Shown here one piece after another: positions 35,303-43,723 of a stretch of DNA of 64,000 bases (positions are counted from its first letter, which is position 1; each line of letters opens with the position of its first letter). A program made the position numbers and the translations under genes. Source of the stretch: ZC4RG30 sp046347045 (GTDB lineage: Bacteria > Pseudomonadota > Gammaproteobacteria > Steroidobacterales > Steroidobacteraceae). The notes under the pieces are model-generated. The model made no database searches, was not told the DNA's origin, and worked only from the letters and a program-made list of their open reading frames with translations. The stretch lies in the NCBI GenBank assembly GCA_046347045.1, contig JAXMGX010000015.1, positions 59,540 through 123,539 of the forward strand. The letters run 5' to 3'.

Positions 35303-35847
35303 TGAAATCCATGCGCGCACTCCGATCCACCGCCGGCCTCGCATTGACGCTGATGCTGGCCGCCTGCGGCTTCCAGCTTCAGGGCCGCCAGGTGCTGCCG
35401 CCGGTGCTGGAGCAGGTGCGGCTGGATGCCGTCGATCGCCAGAGCGAGTTCACGTGCGCTCTGCGCGCCACGCTGACGGCGTCGGGCAGCCGGCTGGTCG
35501 AGGGCCCGCAGGCTCCGGGGGGCGCCGGGACCGCGGCCGCCGATGCCTCCGCCGCCAACGCGGCAGCGGCTGAAGTGAACATCCTGCACGACGAGGTCAC
35601 CGAGCGCGTGCTGTCGGTGGACGCGCGCAACATCCCCACGGACTACGAGCTCACCTACAAGGTCGAAATCCAGGTGCGCGCGCAGCGGCGCGAACTGCTG
35701 GCGCCGGAGTACTTCGAGCTGTCGCGCATCTACAGCTTCGACGAGCGGCGCCAGCTCGCCAAGGATCGCGAGAAGGACATCCTGCGCGAGGCGCTGGCGC
35801 GGGACCTCGCCGGCGTGGTCACGCGCCGGCTGTCCACGTTGCAGTAA
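35302..35847 (+). CDS. lptE: LPS-assembly lipoprotein LptE
   Basis: A 181-residue outer-membrane lipoprotein that plugs LptD in the LPS export machine. The signal ends LMLAACGFQLQG, the lipobox and the conserved start of mature LptE. The rest (LSVDARNIPTDYELTYKVEI and a C-terminal DLAGVVTRRLSTLQ) fits the family. An Ala-rich insertion of about 20 residues lies mid-protein. The leuS TGA and this ATG share one base. The usual next gene, holA, is displaced about 2.3 kb downstream. Confidence 0.9.
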   Translation: MKSMRALRSTAGLALTLMLAACGFQLQGRQVLPPVLEQVRLDAVDRQSEFTCALRATLTASGSRLVEGPQAPGGAGTAAADASAANAAAAEVNILHDEVTERVLSVDARNIPTDYELTYKVEIQVRAQRRELLAPEYFELSRIYSFDERRQLAKDREKDILREALARDLAGVVTRRLSTLQ

Positions 35848-36329
35848 TGCTGCGGCTCGCGGGCCTCGATCGCATCGCCATCGGCCTGCTGCTGGATCGC
35901 TACGGCCTCACGCTGCGGCTGGTGGCGCCGGAAGAGAGCATTCCCGGCAGCTACTGGGGCGACTCCGAGGCCGGCCTCAAGGGCAGCGTGCTCTACGTGC
36001 GTCCCGACACGCCGCTGCACTCGGCGCTGCACGAAGCCTCGCACTTCATCTGCATGACGCCTGAGCGCCGCGCTGCGCTCGACCGCGACGCCGGTGGCGA
36101 CCACGCCGAGGAATGCGGCGTGTGCTACCTGCAGATCCTGCTCTCGATGCAATTGCCACAGTGCGGCTATGCGCGCGCCTGCCAGGACATGGACGAGTGG
36201 GGCTACAGCTTTCGGCTTGGTTCCACGCGCGCCTGGTTCGAGCAGGACGCGGAAGACGCGCGGCTGTGGCTGCTCAACGAGGGCATCATCGGCGCCGACG
36301 GCACGCTGACCGGGAGCTGCCGGTTGTAG
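35847..36329 (+). CDS. Uncharacterised protein with an HExxH motif, possible metallopeptidase
   Basis: A 160-residue soluble-looking protein. It contains LHEASHFIC with His62-Glu63-x-x-His66, the zincin motif, and Glu88/Glu89 in HAEECGVCYLQ about 22 residues later, which could supply the third metal ligand. The spacing and the hydrophobic helix after it recall ImmA/IrrE-type metallopeptidases, but similarity is limited to this pattern. Its ATG overlaps the lptE stop (TAATG), so it is cotranscribed with leuS-lptE. No signal peptide is visible. Function unknown. Confidence 0.65.
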   Translation: MLRLAGLDRIAIGLLLDRYGLTLRLVAPEESIPGSYWGDSEAGLKGSVLYVRPDTPLHSALHEASHFICMTPERRAALDRDAGGDHAEECGVCYLQILLSMQLPQCGYARACQDMDEWGYSFRLGSTRAWFEQDAEDARLWLLNEGIIGADGTLTGSCRL

Positions 36330-36349
36330 CCATCAAGCCGGGCGTCGGT

Positions 36350-36715
36350 TCAAGGCAGGAAGGGCACCGACACCACCATCAGCACCAGCCGCTTCAGTTC
36401 GTTGTCGAATTCCCAGGTCTTCACCACATCGAGCGCGGCCAGCCCGAAGCCCGCATCCGCCGGCGATTCCGTGATCACCTGCGCTTCCTGCACGAATCCC
36501 TCGGGTGTGATCAGCAGGTCGACGGTCACCAGGCCATCGATGCCGGCGGCTTTCGCCGCGGCGGGGTAGTGCGCCGCAGGTTCATCGCCGCGCCGCCGTC
36601 GCAGCTTCGACACCTGCGCGCCCTGCACGCGCAGCGCATCGGGCCGCTGCAGCTTGCCGGTCAGGGCGAGTCCTGCCGCGGGCGTTGCGGCCGGCGCGGC
36701 GCCGGCAGGTGTCAC
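36350..36715 (-). CDS. TonB C-terminal-domain protein lacking a membrane anchor
   Basis: A 121-residue protein whose second half (HYPAAAKAAGIDGLVTVDLL, ITPEGFVQEAQVI, DVVKTWEFDNE) fits the TonB C-terminal fold. A true TonB has an N-terminal transmembrane anchor, but the region before the domain is only an Ala/Pro-rich stretch and a basic segment. The start is a GTG overlapping the TGA of the proline iminopeptidase gene, so translation is likely coupled. It could be a degenerate remnant, or a soluble TonB-like protein; a frame problem upstream was not seen. Confidence 0.55.
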   Translation of the reverse strand: MTPAGAAPAATPAAGLALTGKLQRPDALRVQGAQVSKLRRRRGDEPAAHYPAAAKAAGIDGLVTVDLLITPEGFVQEAQVITESPADAGFGLAALDVVKTWEFDNELKRLVLMVVSVPFLP

Positions 36716-37767
36716 CGGCGGCTGCCTTTGCCTGTGGCCCGCCGGCGCGCGGGTGCGCGGCGAGCCGCGCGCTTGCGCCTGCCATCGCCCTTGCCCTTGC
36801 GCGCGTACTTGTCGGCAGCCTTGCGCAGCGCGCGCGCGATGCCCGGTTCAAACGCCGAATGCCCCGCATCCGGCACCACCACGAGTTCAGCCTCCGGCCA
36901 GGCGCGATGCAGGTGCCAGGCACTGCGCATCGGGCACACCACGTCGTAGCGTCCCTGCACGATGGTGGCGGGGATGTGCCGGATCTTCGGCACGTCGCGC
37001 AGCAGCTGGTCATCGGCATCGAGGAAGCCGCCATTCACGAAGTAATGGCATTCGATGCGCGCGAAGGCTGCGGCGTACTCGACGTCCTTGAACTTGGCCA
37101 CATAGCCCGGGTCCATGCGCAGATGGCTGGTGGCGCCTTCCCAGATCGACCACGATCGCGCGGCCGCATTGCGTTCGGCGGCATCGCTGCTGGTGAGCCT
37201 GCGGTAGTACGCGCCCATCATGTCGTAGCGCTCGTCTTCGGGTATCGGTGCGATGAACTCTTCCCACAAATCCGGGAACAGCGCCGCCGCGCCCTCGCTG
37301 GACTGATAGAACCAGTCCAGTTCCGAACGGCGCAGCAGGAAGATGCCGCGCAGCACCAGCTCGGTCACGCGTTCCGGATGCTTCTGCGCATAAGCCAGCG
37401 CCAGCGTCGAGCCCCAGCTTCCGCCGAACACCTGCCAGCGCTCGATGCCCAGATGCTCGCGCAGCTTCTCGGTATCGGCCACCAGATCCCAGGTGGTGTT
37501 GTCCACGAGGCTGGCGTGGGGTGTGCTCTTGCCGCAGCCACGCTGGTCGAACAGCACGATGCGGTAGAGCTTCGGATCGAAGAAGCGGCGCATTTCGCGA
37601 TTGGTGCCGCCGCCCGGCCCGCCGTGCAGGAACACCACCGGCTTGCCGTCGCGATTGCCGCTTTCCTCGAAGTACAGCTCGTGCACTGGCGACACGCGCA
37701 GCCGCCCGGTGCGGTAGGTGCGAAGCTGCGGATACAGTCCGTCGGCCTGCCTGCGTGCCGCGCTCAT
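36712..37767 (-). CDS. pip: Proline iminopeptidase with a basic C-terminal tail
   Basis: A 351-residue alpha/beta hydrolase that releases N-terminal proline. Oxyanion segment LHGGPGGGTN, FDQRGCGKSTPHA, nucleophile elbow GGSWGSTLALAYA (Ser), and Asp and His in VQGRYDVVCP and PDAGHSAFEPG. The catalytic part ends near residue 318, the usual length; then follow about 30 residues very rich in Arg and Lys. It overlaps the HIT gene by 4 bp upstream and the TonB-like gene downstream. Confidence 0.93.
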   Translation of the reverse strand: MSAARRQADGLYPQLRTYRTGRLRVSPVHELYFEESGNRDGKPVVFLHGGPGGGTNREMRRFFDPKLYRIVLFDQRGCGKSTPHASLVDNTTWDLVADTEKLREHLGIERWQVFGGSWGSTLALAYAQKHPERVTELVLRGIFLLRRSELDWFYQSSEGAAALFPDLWEEFIAPIPEDERYDMMGAYYRRLTSSDAAERNAAARSWSIWEGATSHLRMDPGYVAKFKDVEYAAAFARIECHYFVNGGFLDADDQLLRDVPKIRHIPATIVQGRYDVVCPMRSAWHLHRAWPEAELVVVPDAGHSAFEPGIARALRKAADKYARKGKGDGRRKRAARRAPARRRATGKGSRR

Positions 37768-38111
37768 CGCCGCACCAGCATCGGGCCCAGTGGCGCACCG
37801 CCCAGCAGGTGCAGGTGCAGGTGGTACACCTCCTGTCCGCCATGCGCATTGCAGTTGACCATCAGCCGGTAGCCGTCGTCGGCGATGCCCAGCTTCTTCG
37901 CCAGGTCGCGGGCCACCAGGAACAGCCGCCCGACCAACGCCGCATCGCCGTCGGCGATGTCGTTGACCGTGGGAATCGGCTTGTTGGGAATGATCAGGAT
38001 ATGCACTGGCGCCTGCGGCCGGATGTCGCGAAAGGCGGTGATGTCATCGTCGCGGTAGACGATGTCTGCCGGCAGTTCGCCGGCGACGATGCGTTCGAAA
38101 AGCGTCGGCAT
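37764..38111 (-). CDS. hinT: HIT-family nucleotide hydrolase (HinT-like)
   Basis: A 115-residue protein with the histidine triad HLHLHLLGG near the C-terminus and the N-terminal pattern MPTLFERIVAGELPADIVY. HinT proteins hydrolyse purine nucleoside phosphoramidates. The ATG at 38111 gives the family length and has GGAACC-type upstream sequence; longer in-frame starts would run into the holA region. It leads the minus-strand trio with pip and the TonB-like gene. Confidence 0.92.
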   Translation of the reverse strand: MPTLFERIVAGELPADIVYRDDDITAFRDIRPQAPVHILIIPNKPIPTVNDIADGDAALVGRLFLVARDLAKKLGIADDGYRLMVNCNAHGGQEVYHLHLHLLGGAPLGPMLVRR

Positions 38112-38137
38112 GGAGGTTCCTCGCAGGGCTCTGCCCG

Positions 38138-38143
38138 TATAAT
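38138..38143 (+). promoter_or_regulatory. Consensus -10 hexamer immediately before holA
   Basis: A perfect TATAAT lies at 38138-38143. No good -35 is seen at 16-18 bp. A start of transcription 7 nt downstream would fall at the TTG start codon of holA at 38151, giving a leaderless mRNA. The same AT-rich stretch could instead serve the divergent HIT gene. Confidence 0.5.
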
Positions 38144-38150
38144 AACGCCC

Positions 38151-39173
38151 TTGAAAACCAGCCCGGAAAAGCTCACTGCAGCGCTCAGGCGCGGCCTGCC
38201 TCACGTCTGCCTCATTTCGGGTGACGAGCCGCTGCAGGCCGGCGAGGCCGCGGACAGCATCCGCGCCGCCGCGCGCGCCGCCGGATACACCGAGCGCGAG
38301 GTGTTCTTCATCGATCGTGCCAACAGCGGCCCCTGGGATGAAATCTTCGCCTCGGCGCAGGCGCTGTCGCTGTTCGCCGCGCGGCGCGTGCTAGAAATCC
38401 GCATTCCTGGCAGCAAGCCGGGCACGCAGGGCGCCGCCGCGCTGCAGGAACTGGCAGGCCTTGCCGGCGCCGACCTGCTGCTGCTGGTGATCACCGGCGA
38501 ACTCGACTGGACGGCGCAGAAGGCCGGCTGGGTGCAGGCGCTGGATGCCGCGGGCCTGTGGGTGGATGCCGCGCAGGTGCCGCTGGCCCGCTTTCCCGAA
38601 TGGCTGAAGGGCCGCGCGGCAGCGCTCGATCTCACCCTCGACGATGAGGCCGTGCAGTCGCTGGCGCTGCAGTGCGAAGGCAACCTGCTGGCCGCCTCGC
38701 AGGAGCTCACCAAGCTGCAGCTCGCAGGCCACCGCGAAGTGGGTGCCGGCGAAGTGCTGGCCAGCGCCGCCCAAAGCAGCCGCTACGACGTCACCCAGCT
38801 CGGCGAGGCCGTGCTCAAGGGCGACCTGCCGCGCTCGCTGCGCGTGCTGGCCGGCCTGCGCGCCGAGGGCGTGGAGCCCACGCTGGTGTTGTGGTCGGTA
38901 TGGCAGGAGCTGCGCGCGCTGTGGCAGACGCTGCTGCCGGGCCCCCCCATCAGCGGCGTGTGGTCGCGCAACAAGTCACACCTGCCTGCGGCGGCCACGC
39001 GCCTGAAGCCGCTGGGCCGCGCATTCTTCGCAAGGCTGGAAGGCCGCATGGCCACGGCCGATCGCATCATCAAGGGCCGGCAGGCAGGTCATGCCTGGGA
39101 CGAGCTGTCGCTGGTGGTGGCGGAATTCGCCGCCGGCCGCGCCATGCTGCCGGCCACAATGGGAGCCGCATGA
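38151..39173 (+). CDS. holA: DNA polymerase III delta subunit
   Basis: A 340-residue clamp-loader subunit (E. coli HolA 343). The N-terminus MKTSPEKLTAALRRGLPHVC followed by LISGDEPLQAGEA matches the family, and later KLQLAGHREVGAGEV, SRYDVTQLGEAVLKGD and DELSLVVAEFA are typical. The start is a TTG at 38151: no ATG or GTG nearby gives this N-terminus and no ribosome binding site precedes it. It begins a run of eight tightly packed genes ending with tldD. Confidence 0.9.
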   Translation: MKTSPEKLTAALRRGLPHVCLISGDEPLQAGEAADSIRAAARAAGYTEREVFFIDRANSGPWDEIFASAQALSLFAARRVLEIRIPGSKPGTQGAAALQELAGLAGADLLLLVITGELDWTAQKAGWVQALDAAGLWVDAAQVPLARFPEWLKGRAAALDLTLDDEAVQSLALQCEGNLLAASQELTKLQLAGHREVGAGEVLASAAQSSRYDVTQLGEAVLKGDLPRSLRVLAGLRAEGVEPTLVLWSVWQELRALWQTLLPGPPISGVWSRNKSHLPAAATRLKPLGRAFFARLEGRMATADRIIKGRQAGHAWDELSLVVAEFAAGRAMLPATMGAA

Positions 39174-39835
39174 GCATCGAACGCGCGACGGGCCAGGGGC
39201 CCATGGGCATTTTTGGCGGCACTTTCGACCCCATCCACTACGGTCATCTGCGCACGGCATTCGAGCTGGCCGAGGCCGTGCGGCTGGCCGAGGTGCGCTT
39301 TCTGCCCACCGGCAATCCGCCGCATCGCGATCCGGCGCAGGCCAGCGCCGAGGAACGCCTGGCCATGGTGCGCGCCGCGGTGGCGGGGCAGCCGGGTTTC
39401 ACGGTCGATGACCGCGAGACGCGGCGCGGCGGCCTGTCGTATTCGGTGGATACCCTGGGCGAGCTGCGCGCGGAATTCCCGAATCGCTCGATCTGCCTGC
39501 TCTTGGGCATGGACGCCTTCCTGGGCCTGCCCAACTGGCACCGCTGGCGCGAGCTGCTCGAGCTTGCGCATGTCGTGGTGGCGCACCGGCCGGGCTGGAA
39601 GGCGCCCACGCAGGGTCCGCTGGGCGAGGTGATGGTCGACCGCGGCACGGGCAGTGTGCGCGACCTGCACGATGCCACTGCCGGCCGCATCTACGTGCAT
39701 GCCGTCACGCAGCTTGAAATCTCCTCCACCGACCTGCGGGCGCTGATCGCCCGCGGCCGCGATCCGCGTTATCTCGTCCCGGACAGCGTCTGCAAGCTGC
39801 TGCGCGAGACGGGATGGTATGCTGATCGTCAATGA
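39170..39835 (+). CDS. nadD: Nicotinate-nucleotide adenylyltransferase
   Basis: A 221-residue enzyme that adenylates nicotinate mononucleotide in NAD synthesis. The nucleotidyltransferase motif IFGGTFDPIHYGHLRTAFE and the C-terminal EISSTDLRALIARG are diagnostic. It overlaps holA and rsfS by 4 bp each. Confidence 0.96.
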   Translation: MSIERATGQGPMGIFGGTFDPIHYGHLRTAFELAEAVRLAEVRFLPTGNPPHRDPAQASAEERLAMVRAAVAGQPGFTVDDRETRRGGLSYSVDTLGELRAEFPNRSICLLLGMDAFLGLPNWHRWRELLELAHVVVAHRPGWKAPTQGPLGEVMVDRGTGSVRDLHDATAGRIYVHAVTQLEISSTDLRALIARGRDPRYLVPDSVCKLLRETGWYADRQ

Positions 39836-40311
39836 CAGCCGCCAAGAATTCCCGTCCGCCGGCCCGCCCGGCCCTGGTCAAGTCCGTCGTCGCCGCCCTC
39901 GACGACATGAAAGCAGTCAACGTGAAAGTGATGGACGTGCGCAAGGTCACCGATGTGGCCGACTGCATGGTGCTGGCCTCGGGCAATTCCGATCGCCATG
40001 TGCGCTCCATCGCCGACAAGGTGGTCGAAAAGGCCAAGGCCGCGGGCTTTCGCCCCATGGGCATGGAAGGCGAGCGCGATGGCGAGTGGGTGCTGGTCGA
40101 TCTCAACGACGTGATCGTGCACGTGATGCTGCCACGGGTGCGCGAGTTCTACGGGCTCGAGGGCCTGTGGGATGTGTCGCCGTCGCGACCCGCGAAGCCC
40201 GCGAAAAAAGCCGCGAAGAAGGCCGCTGGGAAACCCGGAGCTGCAAAGGGCAAACGGGCTGCGCGCAGCGCGCCGGCGAAGAAGAAGGCCGCACCGCGCG
40301 CCAGGCGCTGA
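39832..40311 (+). CDS. rsfS: Ribosomal silencing factor RsfS with Lys/Ala-rich tail
   Basis: A 159-residue protein. The RsfS core (VTDVADCMVLASGNSDRHVR, EGERDGEWVLVDLNDVIVHV, then REFYGLEGLW) covers residues about 20-118; RsfS binds L14 and blocks subunit joining. It is followed by a 40-residue tail of Lys, Ala, Pro and Arg, absent from the short E. coli protein, resembling the tail on L17. It precedes rlmH as in most bacteria. Confidence 0.95.
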   Translation: MTAAKNSRPPARPALVKSVVAALDDMKAVNVKVMDVRKVTDVADCMVLASGNSDRHVRSIADKVVEKAKAAGFRPMGMEGERDGEWVLVDLNDVIVHVMLPRVREFYGLEGLWDVSPSRPAKPAKKAAKKAAGKPGAAKGKRAARSAPAKKKAAPRARR

Positions 40312-40323
40312 AGGCAGGCTTTC

Positions 40324-40791
40324 ATGCGCGTGTCGCTGATCGCCGTGGGACAGCGCATGCCGGCGTGGATTCAGCAGGGCTTCGGCGAATACGCACAGCG
40401 CCTGCAGGCCCGCCTGCCGCTAAACCTGGTTGAAGTGCCTGCCGCGAAGCGCGGCAGCGGCGATGTGGCACGTGCCATCGAAGAAGAGGGTCGCCGCCTG
40501 CTGGCCCCCATCAAGCCCGATCACTACGTGGTGGCGCTCGACGAGCGCGGCCGCACGCGCAGCAGCATCGAGCTGTCGCAGTGGCTGGGCAAGCGGTTGC
40601 AGGACGGACGCGAGCTCGCCTTCCTCGTCGGTGGCGCCGATGGCTTCGCGCCGCAGGTGCTGGCGCGGGCCGACGAGCGCTGGTCGCTGTCGGCCCTGAC
40701 ACTGCCGCATGCGCTGGTGCGCGTGGTGTTTGCCGAGCAGATCTATCGCGCCGTCACGCTGCTCGACGGTCATCCCTACCACCGCGAATGA
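40324..40791 (+). CDS. rlmH: 23S rRNA pseudouridine-1915 N3-methyltransferase
   Basis: A 155-residue SPOUT methyltransferase, the exact family size. The SAM-binding knot is in FLVGGADGFAPQVLARAD and SLSALTLPHALVRVVFAEQI, ending DGHPYHRE. It modifies m3-psi-1915 of 23S rRNA in the assembled ribosome. It is 12 bp after rsfS and overlaps maf by 4 bp. Confidence 0.97.
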   Translation: MRVSLIAVGQRMPAWIQQGFGEYAQRLQARLPLNLVEVPAAKRGSGDVARAIEEEGRRLLAPIKPDHYVVALDERGRTRSSIELSQWLGKRLQDGRELAFLVGGADGFAPQVLARADERWSLSALTLPHALVRVVFAEQIYRAVTLLDGHPYHRE

Positions 40792-41396
40792 GCGCGCCGA
40801 TGACCCGCATCCCGCCGCTGATCGTGCTGGCCTCCGCCTCGCCGCGCCGGCGCGAACTGCTGGCACAGATCGGCGTGCCGCACGTGGTGCTGGCGGTGGA
40901 CATCGACGAAACGCCACTGCCCGGCGAAGCGCCCGCGTCGCTGGCGCTGCGCCTGGCGCGCGACAAGGCACTGGCGGGCCTCGCGCGTGACGGGGGCGGG
41001 CGCGCGGTGCTCGGCGCCGACACCATCGTGGTGCAGGGCGACGGGGTTTTCGGCAAGCCGCGCGATGCCGCCGATGCACGCCGCATGCTGGGCGCGCTGT
41101 CGGGCCGCAGCCACCAGGTGATGTCGGCCGTGGCGGTGGCGCTGCCGGGCGGCGCCGTGCAGGCGGCGCTCAGCGTCACGGACGTGACCATGCGTGTCAT
41201 CGGCGCCGCCGAGATCGAGGCCTACTGGGGCAGTGGCGAACCCCGGGACAAGGCCGGCGCTTATGCCATCCAGGGGCTGGGGGCGGTGTTCATCGAGCGG
41301 ATCCACGGCAGCTATTCGGGAGTGATGGGCCTGCCCTTGTACGAGACCGCCTCGCTGCTGCAGGCTTCGGGACTGCCTGGAGTACTGTCCCGATGA
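40788..41396 (+). CDS. maf: Maf-family nucleoside triphosphate pyrophosphatase
   Basis: A 202-residue house-cleaning pyrophosphatase. ASASPRRRELLAQIG is the Maf N-terminal motif, VLGADTIVVQGDGVFGKP holds the catalytic Asp, and AYAIQGLGAVFIERIHGSYS fits the dTTP/UTP-type (YhdE) group. The ATG overlaps the rlmH stop; a second ATG 12 bases later is also possible. Confidence 0.93.
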   Translation: MSAPMTRIPPLIVLASASPRRRELLAQIGVPHVVLAVDIDETPLPGEAPASLALRLARDKALAGLARDGGGRAVLGADTIVVQGDGVFGKPRDAADARRMLGALSGRSHQVMSAVAVALPGGAVQAALSVTDVTMRVIGAAEIEAYWGSGEPRDKAGAYAIQGLGAVFIERIHGSYSGVMGLPLYETASLLQASGLPGVLSR

Positions 41397-42889
41397 GCAT
41401 CGAGATCCTGGTCAACGCCGCCCCGCGCGAAACCCGCGCCGCGCTGCTGGAGAACGGCGCGCTGCAGGAGCTGTTCATCGAGCGCGCCAGCCGGCGCGGG
41501 CTGGTGAGCAATCTCTACAAGGGCCGCGTGTCGCGCGTGCTGCCGGGGATGCAGGCGGCGTTCCTCGAGATCGGCCTGGCGCGCACGGCGTTCCTGCACG
41601 TGGCCGACATCCTCGGGCCGCCGCCCGACCCGGGCAACGATGCGCACGAGCAGCGCGAACCCAGCGAGACCGACATCCGCACGCTGGTGCGCGAGGGCGA
41701 TGAACTGCTGGTGCAGGTGGTGAAGGATCCGCTGGGCACCAAGGGCGCGCGGCTGTCGACGCATGTGTCGCTGCCCTCGCGTTACCTGGTGTTCATGCCG
41801 CGCGGCGCACGCGTGGGCGTGTCCTCGCGCATCGAATCCGAGGTCGAGCGCAACCGGCTGCGCGAACTGGTGGCCACGCTTGCCGAGGAAGGCGTGCGCA
41901 ATGGCGGCACGAGGGGCGGCTACATCGTGCGCACCGCGGCCATGGGTGCGGAGCTGCCGGCGCTGCATGCCGACATGCTGTTCCTGCAGCGGCTGTGGGC
42001 GCATGTGCGCGAACGGTCGCTGGCCACCGCGGCCGGCAACCTGGTGCACGAAGACCTGCCGCTGTCGACGCGCGTGCTGCGCGACGAACTGCGCAGCGAG
42101 GTGCGGCGCGTGCTGGTGGATTCCCCCGCCGAGTACGAACGCATGCTCGAGTTCACCCGCTCGTTCATGCCGGACTATGCCGACCGCATCGAGCTGTACC
42201 AGGCCTCGCGGCCCATCTTCGACCTGCATGGCATCGAGGACGAGATCAACCGCGCGCTGGATGCGCGCGTGCCGCTGAAATCCGGCGGCCACATCGTGAT
42301 CCAGCAGACCGAAGCCATGACCACGGTGGATGTGAACACCGGCGGTTACGTGGGTCATCGCAATCTGGAAGAGACCATCTTCCGTACCAATCTCGAGGCG
42401 GCGGTGGCCATCGCGCGGCAACTGCGGGTGCGCAACCTGGGCGGCATCATCGTGCTCGATTTCATCGACATGCAGGATGCCGATCACCGCCAGGCGCTGC
42501 TCGACGCGCTGCAGGCCGCGCTGGCCGATGACCGCGCGCAGACGCATATCGCCAGCGTCTCGCCGCTCGGCCTCGTGGAGATGACACGCAAGCGCACGCG
42601 CGAGAGCCTGGAGCACCTGCTGTGCTCGGCCTGCCCCGCCTGCCAGGGCCGCGGCTTCATTCGCACGCCGGAAACCGTGGCGCACGAGATCTTCCGCGAG
42701 CTGATGCGCCAGAGCCGGCAGTTCAACAGCGATGAACTGGTGGTGCTGGCGCACCAGGACGTGGTGAGCTGGTTGCAGGACGAGGAATCCGCCGTACTCG
42801 CGGAGCTTGAAACGCAGGTGGGCCGGCCCATCCGGCTGCAGGCCGAGCCGCTGTACGGCATCGATCATTACGACGTGGTGCTCGCATGA
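41393..42889 (+). CDS. rng: Ribonuclease G
   Basis: A 498-residue endoribonuclease of the RNase E/G family. An S1 domain (LVSNLYKGRVSRVLPGMQAA) is followed by the catalytic core with metal-binding aspartates in VDVNTGGYVG and LDFIDMQD and the zinc-link CSACPACQGRGF. The short length and absence of a long disordered C-terminus mark RNase G and not RNase E. It matures 16S rRNA 5' ends. It overlaps maf and the nitrilase gene by 4 bp. Confidence 0.96.
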   Translation: MSIEILVNAAPRETRAALLENGALQELFIERASRRGLVSNLYKGRVSRVLPGMQAAFLEIGLARTAFLHVADILGPPPDPGNDAHEQREPSETDIRTLVREGDELLVQVVKDPLGTKGARLSTHVSLPSRYLVFMPRGARVGVSSRIESEVERNRLRELVATLAEEGVRNGGTRGGYIVRTAAMGAELPALHADMLFLQRLWAHVRERSLATAAGNLVHEDLPLSTRVLRDELRSEVRRVLVDSPAEYERMLEFTRSFMPDYADRIELYQASRPIFDLHGIEDEINRALDARVPLKSGGHIVIQQTEAMTTVDVNTGGYVGHRNLEETIFRTNLEAAVAIARQLRVRNLGGIIVLDFIDMQDADHRQALLDALQAALADDRAQTHIASVSPLGLVEMTRKRTRESLEHLLCSACPACQGRGFIRTPETVAHEIFRELMRQSRQFNSDELVVLAHQDVVSWLQDEESAVLAELETQVGRPIRLQAEPLYGIDHYDVVLA

Positions 42890-43707
42890 AGTACGCGGCA
42901 GTGCAGATGACCTCGGAACTCGATGTGGCGGCGAACGTGGCCACGGCCCGGCGCCTGGCTGCGCAAGCCGCCGCGCAGGGCGCGCAACTCGTCGCGCTGC
43001 CCGAGAACTTCGCGCTGATGGCACGGAAGGAGCGCGACAAGCGCGCCATCGCCGAGGTCGACGGCGACGGCCCCGTGCAGCAGCAGCTCGCGGCCTGCGC
43101 GCGTGAATGCGGCATCACGCTGGTCGCGGGCACCTTTCCCATCCGCGTGCCGGGCGAGGAGCGTGTCGCCGCGGCGAGCCTGGTGTACGGCCCCGACGGC
43201 AATCGCATCGGCCGCTACGACAAGATCCATCTGTTCGACGTGAACGTGCCCGATGCCGCCGAAAGCCACCGGGAATCCGCGGGCATGGTGCCGGGCCGCG
43301 CGGTCGGCGTGTTCGACACGCCCGCCGGCCGCATCGGCGTGGCCGTGTGCTACGACCTGCGCTTTCCCGAGCTGTTCCGGCGCATGCTCGATGCCGGCGC
43401 GCAGGCCTTCGTGGTCTCGGCGGCCTTCACCGTGCCCACCGGCGAGGCCCACTGGCACCTGCTGCTGCGCGCGCGCGCAGTGGAGAATCTCTGCGCCCTG
43501 GTAGCCTCCGCGCAGGTGGGTGCCCACCAGAACGGCCGGCAGACCTATGGCCACAGTGCCGTCATCGATTGCTGGGGACGTGTGCTGGCGGAACTGCCGT
43601 CGGGAGTCGGCGTGGCGATGGCGGAGGTGGACTTCGAGCGCCAGGCGCGCGTGCGGGCCGAATTCCCGGCACTTGAACATCGCGTGCTAGGGCGCACAAT
43701 TGGCTGA
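42886..43707 (+). CDS. Nitrilase-superfamily amidase (Nit1/deaminated glutathione amidase type)
   Basis: A 273-residue carbon-nitrogen hydrolase. The triad is visible as Glu in LPENFALMAR, Lys in YDKIHLFDVN and Cys in VAVCYDLRFPELFR. DKIHLFDVNVPD and the LPENF element are typical of the Nit1 branch that hydrolyses deaminated glutathione, a metabolite-repair job. Omega-amidase is an alternative. It lies between rng and tldD, a frequent neighbourhood in Beta- and Gammaproteobacteria. Confidence 0.88.
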   Translation: MKYAAVQMTSELDVAANVATARRLAAQAAAQGAQLVALPENFALMARKERDKRAIAEVDGDGPVQQQLAACARECGITLVAGTFPIRVPGEERVAAASLVYGPDGNRIGRYDKIHLFDVNVPDAAESHRESAGMVPGRAVGVFDTPAGRIGVAVCYDLRFPELFRRMLDAGAQAFVVSAAFTVPTGEAHWHLLLRARAVENLCALVASAQVGAHQNGRQTYGHSAVIDCWGRVLAELPSGVGVAMAEVDFERQARVRAEFPALEHRVLGRTIG

Positions 43708-43723
43708 CCAGCAGGAGATTTCC

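Noticed and set aside
37521..38150. In-frame extension of holA upstream of 38151
   Set aside because: The extension runs antisense through hinT and pip and has no HolA similarity; the TTG at 38151 gives the family N-terminus and length.
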